A DNA stretch of 64,000 bases from Herbihabitans rhizosphaerae. Its GTDB lineage: Bacteria; Actinomycetota; Actinomycetes; Mycobacteriales; Pseudonocardiaceae. Positions 62,105 to 64,000 of the stretch are shown here, piece by piece. The translations under genes and the position numbers were made by a program. The stretch is from the NCBI RefSeq assembly GCF_004216555.1, contig NZ_SGWQ01000001.1:248001-312000 (forward strand), in the 5' to 3' direction. Under the pieces are notes generated by a model. It saw nothing but the letters and a program-made list of their open reading frames with translations, was not told where the DNA came from and did no database searches. Within the stretch, counting starts at the first letter, position 1; each line of letters opens with the position of its first letter.

Positions 62105-62568
62105 GCGTGCTCCCCCCGTACCAGTGAGGCGAAATCGCCGATGTCGGCGAGCCGGTTCGCCAGCACGGTGAGGCGCGACTGGACGGCGGCCAGATCCGAG
62201 CGCATGCGCACCGCGTCGGGCCACGCGCGTTCGTGGCCCGCCATGTCTTGGCCGGCTCGGACGGCGTGCCACGCGCGCAGCGGACCCGCCCAGGTCAGCG
62301 TGAATCCGTCGAGCGTGTCGCCCACCTCGGCGATGATGGACAACACGTCATCCGGCTCGCCGGTCGGCCCTGGCACCAAGTAGTCGCCTGCGATCTCGGC
62401 CAGCCGTAGGGAGACCGCGTCGACACTGCGCAGTGCCTCGATCAGGGTTCCGGAGTCGTCGGGCAGCGCGACGACGGTGATCCGCGTCGCCAGCTCGACG
62501 TGCAACTGCCACGCGGCCTCCCGCTCGCCGTTGCGAGGGGGCGGGGCGATCTGACCAGTGGTTGCCAC
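62101..62568 (-). CDS. TIR-STAND-linked small protein B
   Basis: A 155-residue helical protein, GTG start. REAAWQLHVELATRITVVALPDDSGTLIEALRSVDAVSL parallels AAWELYVELVTRVTVVELRPNEGLVREALTSFYSMFEI of protein A. HERAWPDAVRMRSDLAAVQSRLTVLANRLADI parallels HERNWERHDELREELAKTRVVLSGMADMLAAV. The two are thus paralogues in one coupled operon. They diverge from the TIR-STAND gene 82 bases away, whose visible C-terminus has AWRLQVELARRLAT. A homotypic interaction domain or a structural helper is suggested. No enzymatic motif is visible. Confidence 0.65.
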   Translation of the reverse strand: MATTGQIAPPPRNGEREAAWQLHVELATRITVVALPDDSGTLIEALRSVDAVSLRLAEIAGDYLVPGPTGEPDDVLSIIAEVGDTLDGFTLTWAGPLRAWHAVRAGQDMAGHERAWPDAVRMRSDLAAVQSRLTVLANRLADIGDFASLVRGEHA

Positions 62569-62650
62569 GGTGTCAATCGTAGGGATATCAGGTTCCGTCG
62601 CGCCTGTTGGCTACGGTGGATGGTTGATCGACTACGAGGGGGTGGTGGCC

Positions 62651-64000
62651 GTGGCGAGGTGGGACGTCTTTCTGAGCTACCGACGCACGGACGCGGCGCC
62701 GGCGGTGGCGCTCGCGCGCGGATTGGAGCGCGCCGGGCTGCGGGTGTTCTGGGACTCCAACGGCATCCGGCCGTTCCAGCCGATCTCCCCCGCCGTGCTC
62801 GGCGAGCTGGCGGAGTCCACCGCGATGGTCGTCTACTACTCGGCCGACTACCCGTCGAGCAACGCCTGTCAGGCCGAACTGACCGCCGCTTTCCTTGCGG
62901 CGCTTCGACTCGACGGGCCGGCGCGGCGCATCTTCGTGGTCAACCCCGAGGCCGGCGCCGACCACGTGCAGCCGGTCGAACTGCGCGACACCCGGCACGC
63001 CCGCGCGCCACGCAGCCCGGACAGCCTCACCGCCCTGTGCGCGAGGATCGCCGCCGAAGTCGCCGAGCTGGACGGCCCGCTCGGCGCGGTCCCGACGGCC
63101 AGCGGCGCGGCGACGTTCGTCGGGCGGTTCACCGAGCTGTGGCGGCTGCACGCGCTGCTGCATCCGGAGGTCGCGGCGATGACCGCGCCGGGCTCGGGCG
63201 CGCCGGTGGTGTTGCTGCACGGGCTGGCCGGCATCGGCAAGACGGCGCTGGCCGCCGAGTACGCGCGCCGGTTCGCGTCGCTGTTCCCCGGCGGGATCCT
63301 GTTGCGGCACAACGACTTCACGGTGCCCGAGGGCTCGGGTGAGCGGCTGGTGATCATCGAGGGCGCGGCGCCACCGGCTGGCGCGCTCGCCGAGTTGGCC
63401 GGGCACGCACGGGTCGTGGTGATCAGCCGGGAGCGGACCGACCTCGGGATGGGCTCACGACTCGCATTGGACGGACTGTCCACGGAGGACGGGATGGAAC
63501 TCCTCGGTGCGAGTTCCACCGACATCGTGGAGGCGGTGGGCGGCCACCCGCTGGCCCTGCGTGAACTCGCCGGTGATGTCGAGACCTCGCATCACACCCT
63601 GCTGCGCACTCCGGCCGAGGCGCTGCCGACGACGACCGTACTGCTGCGGGAATCGTTGGCGCGCAACGACTCCCGAGACTGGGACGTGCTGCGCGCACTG
63701 GCCGCGGTGGCACCGGCCGCACTGGCCACTGGCGTGTTGAGCGCCGACACCACGGTAACGCGGTTGCATCGGCGATCACTGGTACGCACCGTGGACGCGA
63801 CCAGAATCGCCGCACATCCGCTGGTCGCGCTGCTGCTCGGTGCGATCGACCCGGATCCGAGCCGCGCGGCGGCCGTCCGGGCGACCACGTTGCGCACGGT
63901 CCTCGCCGACCCTCGACCATCTACATCGGACAGACGAGCGGTCGAGGAGCGCAAGACGGCGTGGCGACTCCAGGTCGAGCTTGCCCGACGCCTCGCCACC
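62651..64000 (+). CDS. TIR domain STAND NTPase (TIR-NB-ARC-like), 3' end outside window
   Basis: The frame is open to the end of the window (450 codons). An N-terminal TIR domain (about 1-135) has WDVFLSYRRTDAAPAVALARGLE, GLRVFWDSNGIRP and SSNACQAELTAAF, whose Glu matches the NADase catalytic residue. A NB-ARC-like ATPase follows, with P-loop LLHGLAGIGKTALAAEYARRF (near residue 190), Walker B RLVIIEGA, VVVISRERTDL (sensor) and GGHPLALRELAG. Then a winged-helix-like part, and at the edge AWRLQVELARRLAT, shared with proteins A and B. Such proteins sense infection and deplete NAD or act as scaffolds. GTG at 62651 is chosen from GAGGGGG upstream. Confidence 0.85.
   Translation, partial: MARWDVFLSYRRTDAAPAVALARGLERAGLRVFWDSNGIRPFQPISPAVLGELAESTAMVVYYSADYPSSNACQAELTAAFLAALRLDGPARRIFVVNPEAGADHVQPVELRDTRHARAPRSPDSLTALCARIAAEVAELDGPLGAVPTASGAATFVGRFTELWRLHALLHPEVAAMTAPGSGAPVVLLHGLAGIGKTALAAEYARRFASLFPGGILLRHNDFTVPEGSGERLVIIEGAAPPAGALAELAGHARVVVISRERTDLGMGSRLALDGLSTEDGMELLGASSTDIVEAVGGHPLALRELAGDVETSHHTLLRTPAEALPTTTVLLRESLARNDSRDWDVLRALAAVAPAALATGVLSADTTVTRLHRRSLVRTVDATRIAAHPLVALLLGAIDPDPSRAAAVRATTLRTVLADPRPSTSDRRAVEERKTAWRLQVELARRLAT

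Overview
The window is high-GC actinobacterial chromosome. Frequent GTG starts, 1-4 base translational overlaps, DUF6542 beside ispH, a tRNAHis-guanylyltransferase homologue, XRE/DUF5753 regulators and a PhoH(PIN)/UppS/hemolysin III/DUF255 neighbourhood recalling mycobacterial synteny all point to Actinomycetia, most likely the Pseudonocardiales. No sequence search was run, so the genus is not claimed.

Layout. 0-9.5 kb: the ispH 3' end, a DUF6542 membrane protein, RmuC, the SbcCD nuclease, and an alkylation-repair operon (Ada-AlkA fusion, Ogt, GNAT) with two perfect DnaA boxes upstream. 9.5-21.9 kb: a large secreted subtilase, YchF, small membrane or secreted proteins, a YghZ-type aldo/keto reductase, a Tat-exported PhoX-family protein, and a divergent EamA exporter/MocR regulator pair. 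22-27.5 kb: the Pnkp-Hen1 RNA-repair pair, then DJ-1/PfpI and GlxA-type genes. 27.5-30.5 kb: an unusual cassette of a truncated P-loop protein, a thymidylate-kinase-like protein, a shortened HhH-GPD-like protein, a radical SAM enzyme and a convergent MazG-like protein, flanked by a DnaA-box-like cluster. 30.8-33.1 kb: VOC protein, methyltransferase, polynucleotide-kinase-like protein and Thg1-like protein. 33-44 kb: regulators, DNA ligase LigB, two convergent ABC exporters with a TetR regulator, and PhoH. 44-49 kb: a small secreted protein, a short-chain Z-prenyl synthase, a galactose-oxidase-like enzyme, a CoA-binding protein, hemolysin III and an IclR regulator. 49.2-57.3 kb: a compact biosynthetic cluster (AMP ligase, SDR, carrier protein, AvrD-family protein, P-loop protein), then a vanadium haloperoxidase, an MFS exporter and a divergent TetR. 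57.5-61.5 kb: LuxR-type regulator, hypothetical protein, DUF255 protein, cupin. 61.3-64 kb: two small paralogous proteins divergent from a TIR-STAND protein that runs off the window. The TIR-STAND protein appears to carry the same sequence motif as the two small proteins.

How the genes work together. Nucleic-acid maintenance dominates: SbcCD, RmuC, Ada/AlkA/Ogt and LigB for DNA; Pnkp/Hen1 and Thg1/kinase for RNA ends. Three loci look accessory and deserve attention: the kinase/HhH/radical SAM/MazG cassette (possible modified-nucleotide chemistry), the AvrD cluster (possible syringolide-like signal molecule) and the TIR-STAND locus with its shared motif (possible immune module). A 13-bp palindrome, GTCCACWGTGGAC, occurs 13 times inside genes across the window.
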